Source: Pratylenchus scribneri | Lineage: Eukaryota; Nematoda; Chromadorea; Rhabditida; Pratylenchidae | DNA length: 64,000 nt | Direction: 5' to 3' | Assembly: GCA_030063045.1 (NCBI GenBank) | Contig: JAQSEB010000010.1 | Coordinates: forward strand, 868,001 to 932,000 | Shown: positions 11,501 through 21,866 of the stretch, piece by piece | How the letters are laid out: the number at the start of each line of letters is the position of its first letter | How positions within the stretch are numbered: the stretch's first letter is position 1 | Program-made: the position numbers and the translations under genes | Notes under the pieces: generated by a model | What the model was told of the DNA's origin: nothing | Seen by the model: the letters and a program-made list of their open reading frames with translations, nothing else | Databases searched by the model: none

Positions 11501-14500
11501 TTACATTAAATTTTCGAATATTTTTTAAATTAAATTTTTGAGTATTTTTAAAATAAATTTTCAGATATTTTAATAAAATTTTCGCTTATTTTTTCCAATT
11601 AAATTTTTGGATAAAATTAATTTATTTTTAAAATTAATATTTTTTCCCACCTGGAATGCTGGCAATGCACAAATGTTCACTTTGAATGTCAATTGCGAAT
11701 GTTTCAAGAATGCAACTTGGATTGTTCACATCCAAAATGATTACATATGGCTTTTGGCTATCATTTGTGCAACAAATCCAAATTAGGCTTGTCGATTCGA
11801 ATAGGGAAAATTGACTGCCATTCCAACGTTTCAAATCACCAATCTTTTAAAAAAAAAATTAAATATTAAAAATTAATTTAAAAAATTAAATTAAATATAT
11901 TAAAAAATATTTTAAAAATTAATTTTCCATTCACCGTTTTATTTTCATTTGCTTAAAATGAAATAAATTAATAAAAATTAATTCAAAAAATTTAATTAAA
12001 TATATTAAAAAATATTTTAAAAATTAATTCAAAATGAAATAAATATTAAAAATTATTTTAAAAATAAAATTAAATAATAATTTAAAAATTAATTTTCCAT
12101 TCACCGTTTTATTTTCATTTGCATTTTCAGCAGAATTATTTGATCTTTGAAGTACATTTTGGAACATCACATATGGGTCAGTGCCCAAAATTGGGTCCTA
12201 TAAAAATATAAATTCATTTATAAATAAAATTAATGGAAAAAACCAACCCCATAAATGTATTCACCATTACTAATTCCGCCATACAATGAACAGGAAGCAG
12301 CGCATGAAATCTGTGAATTTTTATTTAATTTATTTAAAATTTAATATTAATTTTAGTATAAATTAAAAAATATTATCTTGTCTAATTTTTAGTTCTTTAT
12401 AATTAATTGTAAATTGTTTTGGTTTGAATAAATTAAAATTAAATCATCATTGTTTGATTTTTTCTTAATTTTATTTATTTATTTTTTCATTATTTTTGTA
12501 CTTCAATGAAACATTTTAGAAAAATATTTTAAATATATTCTAATTTTAAAATCGAATGAATTAATTCTCATAATAATCATTTTTTTAAAATATTTTTCTC
12601 TTTCTACTAGATAAAAAAATTAATTCATATTTTAACTGAAAAAAAAGGTATTTATTTTTCCTTTCGGAAGTGAATTAATTATGGAATTATTAATATTCTG
12701 AATTAGATTTTATCTTTGATTTTTAAATGAATTATAGAAATAAATAATAAGTAAAGGAATTTGATAGGATTTTTTGGCTAGGCTCCTAAATAGGAAATTT
12801 AATTGTAAAAATTTTTAAAAAAATTTAAAAAAATATAAAATTTTAGTAGGTAGGACTTAAACACCAACTTTGAGTGAAGACAAATGCTCAAGCAGCGGTC
12901 TACAATTCACCGGCACCGGAATGGACATATTTTGGGCGGTGGTTTTTGTTGATGGAATTGACCATCCATATGCATGCGGATAGTCTTCCTGCTTCATATG
13001 TTGCCGCACGGCATTGTAGTGTTGCCGTCGTTCGGCCTGCCTTTTCTCTTCCACTTCACCTTTAAGATTATTTGAATTTTTCCGGTTCAAAATTGGAATT
13101 TTTTTGTAACAGAACTAAAATTTTTTTCTGGATTTTTTCTTCGAAGAATAGAGAACTACTTTCTGCCTTAAATCGGACATTCTTACCAATTTTTTATATC
13201 ATCATAAAAACCTAAACTATGCTAGCCCAAAACCCATCCCAATCCCAACCATGTCCTACCCTAGTCCTAAAAAAGCCCTTTGGCAATGTACTTTTACTTT
13301 GGTACTTTTCGGCTATCTTGGTCCAGATTCCACCCCTCAAAAAATTACCTCAAGTTACTCTACTCCCAAAATTGGCACCTAAGATCATGTTTTTCATCGT
13401 TTTACAATCAAAAATCAATAATAGAATTAGAATTTAAAAAATTTTCAAATCTGGATCCAGATAACTGAGCACTGGCATTTTCTTAAAATTGATTTTATTC
13501 GGTGAAAAAAAAATTTATGGACTTTTGAGGTATTGAAAAAATGGCGTGGAAACTGGAAATGCCCACATTTTTGATACAAAAATGGGCCAAAAGTCCAATT
13601 CAATTTAAGGCTTAAGGTTCAGTTTTTGTTGCAAAAATTCTGGGCGAAAAGTCTGATTTTGGGCTTGAAAATTCTAGTTCTGTGGTAAAAAAAAAGCCAA
13701 ATTTGATGCGGAAAAATTTGACTGAGCCGGAAATTCGAAGAACCCACCCCGCATTTTAGGTGGAAAAATTTGAATGAGCCCGAAAATTCGAAGAACCCAC
13801 CTTCAATTGTATATGTCCGTTGCTTTTTCCTCTGCTGCATTGGCGATGAGGGAATGTTCTTTCGTAGGCCAGTGGGTGGCTTCTTGGCCGAATGTGGAAG
13901 ATGGCGAACGGTGGATGCAGGGGAGGTGCTATCGCCCAACAAGTTTGAGAAGCTGAAAATACACAATTATTATATAATTTTCAGGAAAAAAATATTAATT
14001 TACCCTAGGGAAATTTTTTTAATAAAATAAAATAAAATTAATAAAAATAATAATTTACGCCAGAGCTTTTTATAAAATTAATTTAAAAGAAAATATTAAT
14101 TTACCCCAAAATTAATTAAAAAGAAAATTTTAATTTAATCGATAAAATCATGAAATTTTCCCAAAATTTCTCGTATCAAAAAATCTTCGTTTTTGAGGAC
14201 CTTAACCCTTGGCCATATTACTAGTCAGACTATTTTATTCATAAATTACATCAATAAATTTAAGCCAAAATTCCCTTTCCCTTTTTGGAATATTCCTTGC
14301 CGATTATAAAAAAAAAGTTTATAAAAAAATTTTTTTGAAATGCTCTCAGACAAATGCCTCATAAATTATTCCACACACTGACAATCCAATTCAGGATTAG
14401 CCGGTATAGTTATCTTCATAGAGCATCCAAATTCCATAGGACCCTAAACAATCCTTTAACCATTTTTTATTGATGGGTTAATCCGTTTGTTCCGGATTTT

Positions 14501-17500
14501 TTATTTATTTTATTTAAATTCACTTTTGGACAAAAGATTAAGGCTAGACTTTAGGAAGGATATGGCTAAAAAGGTGTCCGATTTGGCCGAGTTATAATAT
14601 AATGGCCTCCTAATATGTGATTTTTCGGCACAAAAATTTATTGGTAAATTCGAATAATTTTATGGTCTCCTAAAATGTGATTTTTCGACACCGAAAAGTT
14701 TAGGATAAATTCCAATAATTTTAAGGTAAATTAATTGTTCATTTTTATCTTTAAAAAAAACTTACAAACTCCAAATAATCGATTTATTTTGCGTGGCAGC
14801 TGTGCCTTTTCTGGCTCTTTGCAATTCCGTAAATTTCACCGCCTCTTGCAGTTCAAATAGCTTCTCTTTGTATTGATCTAAAATTTTAGGGCATTTAAAT
14901 TATTTTTACAATTTTTGTACTCACTTCGTTCCATCAGCACCCGGGCCATTTCGACACGTGTAAATCGTTTCCGTTGGGCCATATCCTCTTCCTACATTAT
15001 TTAAAAATTAATTTAATAAATTGCATATTTTATTGGTAAATCAAATGAATGTGAGAGGCTAGTATGGAATTATAAATAAAAAACGGTCAAAAAATGAAGT
15101 AAAAAATACTCATACTCGAAAAGGATTCGAACCCACAAGTCAATGAAAAAGGAAACAAGGATCTTACCCATTTGACTATAAATGGCAGAGTGATCGGTGC
15201 TGATAAAAATAACACTTAATTAAAAAAGCTGCCATGTTTTAGATTAGAGTATCTATCTAATTTTGGAAAATTTGAAAAGGATATTTAATTTTTAAACTCT
15301 CTAAATTAAGTAATTCAAATGAATGTGAGAGGCTAGTATGGAATTAGAAATTCAAATTTGGTCAAAAAATGACTAGAAAAATACTCATACTCAATATGAT
15401 TCGAACTCGCGAGTCAATGAAAAATGAAACCAAGGATTGTTATTTGTTACCCATTTGACTATATACGACACTTCAAAGACAAACCCTTTAAATTAACCTA
15501 TATTTAATTAAAAAGTTGCAATATTTTAGATTGGGATCTAATTTAAAAAATTATTTTTGTTTTTTTAAAATTCTTTTAATTCCAAAGCTCACACATTCAC
15601 TAGAAAATATTCCCTATATAAAATAATAAAAATTTTGCCCACCTCTGTGGTTTCATCCTGCATAATTTTCTCGCGCAATTCCTTCAGTTCGCTTTCCAAA
15701 TCACGGATCCGATCATTCAGTTTCAGCTTGACCAATTCCAAACTTCGGACTTCTTCACGGAAAACTTCGCGTTCACTAAAATTTATGTGTAAATAATTTT
15801 TGAGATTTAAATATTAGTGGATTCTGGATTTTTCAATTTGGCGCCGTTTAAAATAATTCATCAAGAATTGAACCAAATTTGATGATTTTGGTATCAAATT
15901 AAAGTGCAGACTTTTGGCTATCTAATGAAATTAATTTTATTTAAGTTGGTTCAGAATTGATGAAATTATATCCAAAAAACTATTCTAAATGACCTTTATT
16001 GTGAATTTGCAAAATGTTTATTGGCTTTTTTGGCCATAACTTCATCAATTCTGAACCAATTTAAATAAAATTAATTTCATTTGATAGCCAAAAGTCTGCT
16101 CTTTAATTTAATACCAAAATCATCCAAATTGGTTCAGTCATTGAAGAGTTATAAACGATCGCGTCAAGTTGGTCAAGCTCGAATATCACTCAATTATCCA
16201 CCTTGAAAGTTGATCCACCCGGGCAATTAAATCATTCTTCACAATGTTCAGTGCATTCTTTGTTTCCAACAATTCGGTATTCTCGCGAATGAGATTTTCC
16301 ACTTCTCTTCCCATGCCTAAAAGCAATAAATTAATTTTAAAAAATTTTTGAATAATAAAAAATCACACAAAACACAATAAAACCACCAAAAAAACTTAAG
16401 AGTTCACAAAACATTATTTTTAATTTGTTGATGAAAACATACCAATAAATGTGTCATTAACTTAAAATGAGGGGTTTTTTTTAAGGGTTTTTGTTCACAA
16501 CCACAACACCCAAAAAAATTTACCCGCTGATGCGAATTCCGCTGGATTCACTAATTGGCCTATTTGATAAAATTGGTGATGATTTTTTTTTGTTAAATTT
16601 TTATTTTATTTTAGGATTTAATTTTGGATTCTTATCTGTTATCCGGGTCAAGATTTTGAGTATCTCGAAAGCCCAATGGTTTCCTAAAATTCAGTCATTT
16701 TGGAGTAGTGAAGAGTTAATCTAGCGCACTGTTCTGAAAGTTTTTTTGGCCGAAAATACTTTATTTAATCTAGAAATGTAGTATAAAATGTATAAAACTG
16801 ACAACCAAATCCGAAAGAAAATAATTTCCTCTGAATGGATTCGAACCCGGGACCAATAAATTTTCCAGAAAATTAAGGGCCCTTGGGACAAAAATTTTTG
16901 AAAATTAATTTTGGTTTTTGGATCAAAAAATATTTGGGTAGAAAATTTTCAAAAAATATTAGAAAATTTTCAAAAAAAAATTAATTGGATTAAAAAATTT
17001 CAAAAAAATAAAAAATTTCAAAAAAAAAATTATTTGGGTAAAAATTTTCAAAAAATTTTGTTTAAAAAAATTTTGAAAAATTTTTTTAAGTAAAAATTTT
17101 TTTTGTATAAGCACCTTTTTGAGATAAGTTCAAAATCTGGACTCGAATTTCGAATAAACACATAAATAATTATATTTTTTAATTAGGTAAATTATAAATT
17201 CCATTTCGAAGATTACATTTAAAATTACCTGTAAGATCTGCCCCCAGTGAAATTCCATCGCCTTCTTCATTCAATTCTCTTAAATATTTTAAAAATATTT
17301 CAACTCAAATATGGAATAATTTTCTGCATTACTTGTCTTCCACATTTGCCGCTTTTTCTTCTCCATCGCCATCCTCTTCATTGACTTCTGCCAATGTTTT
17401 ATGTTTTGCTTCTTGTTCCCTGGGAGTGGCCAAAATTTCAGCCGCCGTTTGAGAACCAAATTCTTCGTGCCAATCTCCTATGCAAATTTTAGGCATAAAT

Positions 17501-20500
17501 TTGGTAAAATCCGAAAAAATATTTTCCAATGTAAGGATTCGAACTTTTGACCTAAATTCTGCAGTAAAGGTCCCCTCCTTTAGGTCGAAAAATTTCAGAA
17601 AAAATTTCTTCAACTTAAAATGAATTGTAAAAAGAGTAAAAATGAATAAAAGTTTGCACTAAGTCCGAAAAAATAATATTTCCCTCTGAGAGGATTCGAA
17701 CCCATGACCTAAATTTTGCAAAAGTGAAGGGTTTTCCCATTCAACTAAAAATCTAAAAATTTTTTAGCTTTAAAAGAATTGTAAAAATGTATAAAAAAAA
17801 AGCTTAAAAGTTGGAATTAAGTATGAAAAAAAAGTTTGCCAGTAAGCGGATTCTAATAAGAGACCTAATTACTGAAGTGAAGGGTTTCCCATTCGCCTAA
17901 AAATTTTAATTTTTTCAAAATTTAAAATTATAAAAAAAATGTATAAAAATGTGCAAAATGTTGGAATTAAGTATGAAAAAATTATTTTCCTTTGAGCTGA
18001 TTCGAACCCGAGATCAGTGTAAATTTTACAATAATGAACGACGAAAATTTTCAAAAATTTTTCAAATATATTTTTTTATAAATCCTAGCCAGCCTAGAAA
18101 ATAATAAATAAGAATTTTTTCAACTTACTTTCACTGCTAATATGGTTGGCCAAATTCATGTCCGCATGTGTGCTCTGCGACATGTGAACTGCACTGATCA
18201 AATCGGAAATTCCACGAACATTTGTTGAGTCAATTGCGCTCATTGCCATTGCATTTCTGATGATTGGAATATTAATTAAATATAGATTTAAGAGTATACA
18301 AATTTGTAAGGTTAAATCGGTTTATATACTGGTTTCAATCAAATTTTATAGCCTTTAAACCGGTTTCTATTAATTTTTTATAGCCTTTAAACCGGTTTCT
18401 ATTAATTTTTTATAGCCTTTAAACCGGTTTCAATTAATCTTTTATAGCCTTAAACCAATTTCAATCAATCTTTCATGGCCTTTAAACCGGTTTTATCAAT
18501 TTTATGGTCTTTAAACCGGTTTTATCATTTTTATGATCTTTAAACCAGTTTTATCAATTTTAAGGCCTTTAAACCGATTTAAAATAAATATTTTACGGTC
18601 CTAATGAACGAGATGGGCATTGGTGAAGTGCGGAAATGTGGTTTTACTGTATGAAAAAATGCCTTCCTCTGAGAGGATTCGAACCTGTGACCTAAATTTT
18701 GCAAAGTGAAGGGTTTTAACCACTACACCATGAGAAAATTTTCAAAAGAAATTCGACCAAAAATGATTAGAAAAATGATTTTACCAAGTCCGAAAAAATA
18801 ATTTCCTCTGCGTGGATTCGAACCCATGACCCTTAAATTTTTCAAAAGTGCCATACCACTTGGCCAAAATTTTGAAATTTTTTCAGTAATATCTTTAAAA
18901 ACCGTAATAAGCCTAAAGCTAGCCCTTAAATTAAATATGTCACTTGTTATTTTTTGCATTATTCATTGGCAGCGATTGGGCCATGTCGAACATTTCGGCG
19001 CCCATCAAGAATTTCGTTCTCTCCACATGTTCAATATGCGTTCGTAACAACTCATTGTAGCGTTCATGCAACTTTTCATATTCCATTTTTTGATCCACTT
19101 CTCTTTCTTCCAATCTATTCGCTAAAAATCAATAAAATTATAGGCCAAAAATACATTGGGGGGGGGGGGGGGGGGGCACTTCCGTCTCGGCAATTCTGCA
19201 GCGATTTTTGAAGAACCATAACTCATCAGCCAATTATATAATCGAAATGTTCTAAAGTGCATTTAATAGCCCTAAGTATTGGCTATCCATTGATATATTG
19301 ATCAGCCAAATTTGGAAAGTTTTGACCAAGATATGGCCATAAATATAAAAAAGGCGCTTTTTCTAAGTTTTTGGGCACAAGCTGACCAAAATTTTACTGT
19401 TTTGAATGATCAATATACCAATAATAAATAGCCAACATTTTGGGGAACTAAATACACTTTAAATCACTTAGATTGGTTAATTGGCTGGAAAGATACGGTT
19501 TCTTAAAATCGCTGAGACAGAAATTGCCGAGACGGAAATGACCCTAATCGCAAATGACAACGACTAACCGTGATCAGAGGCATTTTTGGCCTTCAATTCC
19601 AACATCCGCACAATACTGGTCATACTTTCCACTTTGGCCTCGAGTTGACGAGTTTGTTCCAAATAACTTTCTTCCACCTCCAAACATTTTTGGTCCTGAT
19701 TTTTGCGCATTTGTCTTTCTCGTTCATATTGATTCAACAATTGTTCATTTTCTTCCTTCAACATTTCCAAATCCACGACCAACTCTTCTTTTTCCGAGTA
19801 AGCATTGTCCAAATTTTCCAGCACATTCACAACTAATGGCATCAAATCCTATAAATTATTAAAAGTTAGTATTGAAAATGGCGAAAATAGCATTGAAAAA
19901 TAATTATAATGGTTTAAGGAGGGTTTGCCCCACACATTCACAAACCAAATATACCCAAAATTGGATAGAGCTGGTCAAAACGCATTGAATGGTATATAAA
20001 TTTGGTTATGGTTTGGTCAATAATTAATCGGTTTTAAACGGTTTAAACCACATTTTGGTTTTAAACCGTTTGTTTAATCATATTTTGATTTTTGGCTCAA
20101 AACTAGGTTTAAAATTGGTTACAACTAAGCCAAAATATAATCAAATGAAGATCTATCGATTGGGTATAGGTTTTGACTTCTAGGGCAGACCATTGAACTG
20201 TTTTAGACCATTAGAATCTTCAATCTTTTCTCCATTTTCAATATTTCTCATAAAATTGGTTTAAAAATTATAAATAAAATTAACCTTGACACTTTCTTGG
20301 CCCGATTTATTAATCATCGATTCAAATTCTTTATATATTGAAGATGCAATCTGTAAAATAATTCCACAATTTATGATTAATTTATGCAAAATTAACCAGC
20401 TGAACTTTGTCGGACATTACGTGTTGTGACTGTGCATCTTCCGAACCGGAATTGGAATTTACGCCTCCGTAAACGAGCTTTAAAATTTAATTATTTATTA

Positions 20501-21167
20501 TTATGTTAGAGCGAATTTTGGGATTTAGCGAATTCCTAGAATTCTCTAGGTATTGGTCTAGTGAATTTTTGGACTCTCGGCTTCTAGACTTCATATAGAC
20601 TTGAAAATAGGCTCATTCGACTCGGCAGGGTCGATTTAGTTTAGGAAATTTCAATTTCAGACCCGAAATAAGGCTTAGGCAAAAGTTAGTAAACCGAAAC
20701 CGGTTTGGGTTTAAACCTTTAAAATCTCGGATTTTAGGTCACCCAAAATTTGAGAATAAGCTCATTCGATTCGGCAGGGTCGATTTAGTTTAGGAAATTT
20801 CAATTTCAGATCCGAAATAAGGCTTAGGCAAAAGTTAGTAAACCGAAACCGGTTTGGGTTTGAACAACCGGTTCAGTTTTTCAAAACAAGCTTAAATCGG
20901 TTTGAAATTGAAATTCCATAGATTAAATCGACCATGTCGAATTGAATGATCCAATTCTCGAATCTGGATGATACCTAGAAGGCCGAGATTCCCAAAATTT
21001 GCTGTACAAATTACATATTTTAGTGCATTAATTACCTCATTTGAGCTGAATGAACTGTTCATTAGTGCTGTGGGCGTTGTTATGGTGGATCCTCCTCCTT
21101 GGTTTTGTTGAGGCTGTGAATTTTAGTAGGAAGGAAATTAGAAAAATGATTACAAATTTACCTCCAT
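5525..21167 (-). CDS. unc-16: JNK-interacting protein 3 / UNC-16 (Sunday driver) scaffold, complete
   Basis: Kinesin-1/dynein cargo adaptor and JNK-pathway scaffold acting in axonal transport. Thirty exons, 5' to 3': 21162-21167, 21036-21113, 20397-20477, 20285-20350, 19569-19848, 18944-19121, 18129-18256, 17333-17477, 17229-17278, 16202-16316, 15643-15775, 14925-14991, 14766-14877, 13801-13952, 12869-13059, 12248-12310, 12105-12197, 11651-11843, 11206-11439, 11114-11158, 8859-9044, 8608-8734, 8484-8564, 7726-7942, 7166-7337, 6606-6713, 6498-6554, 6284-6418, 6152-6238, 5525-5667. Total 3723 nt, 1240 aa, in the family range. Landmarks: SSIYKEFE and [14 protein letters not shown] (N-terminal RH1/coiled coil), leucine zipper [20 protein letters not shown] near residue 355, [19 protein letters not shown] near 435, then the C-terminal WD-like propeller with [37 protein letters not shown] and [10 protein letters not shown]. 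The first coding exon holds only ATG GAG. Introns carry most of the repeats listed here. Confidence 0.95.
5740..6135 (-). repeat. 25-bp satellite in last intron of unc-16
   Basis: About fifteen copies of GTGTTTTCGATTAACTAAGA plus AAAAT (25 bp), with GATTAA/GACTAA variants. Read in the sense of unc-16 each unit is ATTTTTCTTAGTTAATCG followed by AAAACAC. The same unit forms the array at 46025-47015 in the CAP-Gly gene. Confidence 0.95.
6765..7128. mobile_element. Foldback MITE family A, copy 1 (unc-16 intron)
   Basis: Full-length palindrome of about 340 bp. The left end TCGCCGTTTAAAATAACTCA and right end TGAGTTTTCTAAAAGGCGTC are inverted repeats, and inner arms (TTTTGGCTATCAAATGA and TCA..TTGATAGCCAAAAG) also pair. 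No coding capacity. Five further copies lie in this window. Confidence 0.85.
8000..8190. mobile_element. Foldback element family G, copy 1 (unc-16 intron)
   Basis: Inverted repeat with arms GTCGAAAAATATTATATTTT-like and GAGGCCATAAAACTTGGCC on one side, GGTCAAGTTTTAAGGCCTC and AAAAATATTGATTTTTC on the other. It is followed by a set of 60-70 bp degenerate repeats containing AATTGCCCCAGGGTAAATTA (8270-8440). Confidence 0.7.
9110..11090. repeat. Large CCGCCTGTT satellite (about 1.65 kb) nested in a foldback element
   Basis: Array 9290-10955 in the unc-16 intron 9045-11113, unit 29-31 bp, AATAATTCCGCCTGTTTGTG plus TTTTCGCTTAG, about 55 copies with variants. The flanks 9115-9215 (TTGAAAAATC...GAGGCCATAAATTAGG) and 10990-11075 (GACCAATTTGGCTCC...TTTTTCGACTCG) look like the two arms of a family G foldback element, so the satellite seems to have grown inside it. 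Segments about 9840-10170 and 10622-10954 are near-identical, a higher-order duplication with 782 bp offset. Confidence 0.85.
11920..12130 (-). repeat. Partial duplication of exon end and splice donor in unc-16
   Basis: TTTTCCATTCACCGTTTTAT plus TTTCATTTGC occurs at 11923-11952 and again at 12094-12123. The second copy is the real 3' end and GT donor of exon 12105-12197. The first lies inside the following intron and gives a decoy donor with the same sequence. Confidence 0.7.
12311..12868. other. AT-rich unc-16 intron without recognisable content
   Basis: The intron between exons 12869-13059 and 12248-12310. I see only low-complexity AT sequence and no element family. The donor on the minus strand is AAA|GTTGGT. 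Confidence 0.6.
14130..14725. mobile_element. Degenerate family G foldback sequences in unc-16 intron
   Basis: The intron 13953-14765 holds GTTTTTGAGGACCTTAACCC at 14190 and a locally duplicated TGGCCTCCTAATATGTGATT plus TTTCGGCAC (14604-14640; again TGGTCTCCTAAAATGTGATT, 14661-14700), matching family G arms. It looks like a decayed element with an internal duplication. Confidence 0.5.
15040..15550 (-). repeat. Two tandem SINE-like copies in unc-16 intron
   Basis: 15045-15240 and 15310-15545 are diverged duplicates sharing AATGAATGTGAGAGGCTAGT, ACTCATACTC and the plus-strand B box complement GATTCGAAC, followed by CAATGAAAAA and TTACCCATTTGACTATA. Minus-strand tRNA-like promoter elements are visible, but no cloverleaf. 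Confidence 0.6.
15830..16175. mobile_element. Foldback MITE family A, copy 2 (unc-16 intron)
   Basis: Ends GGCGCCGTTTAAAATAATTC and GAGTTATAAACGATCGCGTC, with the inner arms TTTTGGCTATCTAATGAAAT and ATTTCATTTGATAGCCAAAA. It fills the intron between exons 16202-16316 and 15643-15775. Confidence 0.85.
16790..18050 (-). repeat. Cluster of SINE-like tRNA-derived copies in unc-16 introns
   Basis: Copies at about 16795-16880, 17515-17600, 17655-17760, 17825-17900 and 17960-18045. Each shows on the plus strand a version of TCCTCTGAGCGGATTCGAAC, then GACCTAAATTTTGCAA and GAAGGGTTTTCCCATTC. Read on the minus strand this is A box, anticodon-like region, B box, then an AT tail. Degeneracy differs between copies, and 17825-17900 has lost the B box. 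Confidence 0.6.
18310..18600. repeat. AAACCGGTTT tandem array in unc-16 intron
   Basis: About eight units of 30-34 bp, TTTAAACCGGTTTCTATTAA plus TT(TT)TATAGCC, decaying to the right. Confidence 0.8.
18640..18870 (-). repeat. Two SINE-like copies in unc-16 intron
   Basis: 18645-18745 and 18780-18870. The first is the best preserved: minus strand TGGTGTAGTGGTTAAAACCC (A-box type), TTTGCAAAATTTAGGTC and CAGGTTCGAATCCTC (B box). Both are followed by a CCTCTGMGxGG border. Confidence 0.65.
19150..19550. mobile_element. Foldback element family D with poly(G) run, copy 1
   Basis: Arms CCGTCTCGGCAATTCTGCAG (19184) and CTGAGACAGAAATTGCCGAG plus ACGG (19512-19535) pair over most of the element. A run of about 20 G residues sits directly left of the left arm (19157-19176). 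A second, degenerate copy lies at 62640-63025. Confidence 0.8.
19915..20220. mobile_element. Dispersed element family E, copy 1 (unc-16 intron)
   Basis: Shares AACCAAATATACCCAAAATT, GGATAGAGCTGGTC, CGCATTGAATGGTATATAA and TTTGGTTATGGTTTGGTC with copies at 24808-25110 and 55368-55760, followed by GGTTTTAAACGGTTTAAACC words. The GATCTATCGATTG at the far end complements part of the start, so it is probably also a foldback element. Confidence 0.7.
20555..20995. mobile_element. Foldback element family F, copy 1 (unc-16 intron)
   Basis: Contains CTCATTCGACTCGGCAGGGT, CGATTTAGTTTAGGAAATTT, AAGGCTTAGGCAAAAGTTAG and AAACCGAAACCGGTTTGGGT, with inverted counterparts (GACCATGTCGAATTGAATGA) to the right. 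The first half is itself duplicated (20606-20720, 20757-20870). Copies also lie at 56325-56765 and 57990-58425. Confidence 0.75.
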
Positions 21168-21866
21168 TTAAGTGCTTGGGTTTAAAAATGTGTGAGTCAC
21201 CTCGCCTCGGGCAAATTTTGTTAAGATAAAAATTATTTGGTGTTCAAAATCAATCTAAAAAAATAAATTATGCATTTAAAATTTATTGGTTTTTCTGGAT
21301 TAAAATAAAACAGGCTTAAGCTCTAATTGTGTCTTGTGATGTGAATGTGAATAATATATAAGTGTTAAAATAAGGACACCACACTCCACACACTCTAGCC
21401 TCTAGGCAAATGGGATATGGGACAATTTTACTTAGCCTCCAGGCACAATGGATGGGACCTATTTTACTTCACTATTTTCTTTATGACTTTCCTCCTCCCC
21501 TCCATTAAGCTATTTACCTATTTAGAGATTTGTAGAAAAGCGGTGGCTAATTTTTTAATTAAAAATTCATAAAATTTAAGCATAGAAACCAGACAATGAG
21601 GTGGCTATAAAATTGATAAAATTAGGCAACATTGACGAGGCACAATGAGACCAATTTTACTTAGCCTCCACAGGCACAACGCACATTTGGGAATGGGACC
21701 AATTTTCTCTATTTTCTTTATGACTTTCCTCCTCCTCCCTTCTGCAATTAGTTAGTTACATATTTATAGATTTTTTGAAGAGCGAGGGCTAATTTTTCAA
21801 TTAAAAATTCCCGAAAATTTAAGCAGTAGAAACAGACAATGAGGTGGCACAAAAATTGATTAAACT
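21168..21866. promoter_or_regulatory. Divergent promoter region unc-16 / galactosyltransferase with tandem duplication
   Basis: Region of 699 bp between two divergent start codons. About 21420-21625 and 21645-21865 are tandem copies sharing TTTACTTAGCCTCCA, TTTTCTTTATGACTTTCCTC, ATTAAAAATTC, AAATTTAAGCA and AGACAATGAGGTGGC. The right copy runs straight into the galactosyltransferase start codon. I see no clear core promoter motif. Confidence 0.6.

Noticed and set aside
18660..18740. Functional tRNA gene
   Set aside because: A and B boxes are present, but no acceptor stem pairs, and many degenerate copies share the same flanks, as in a SINE.
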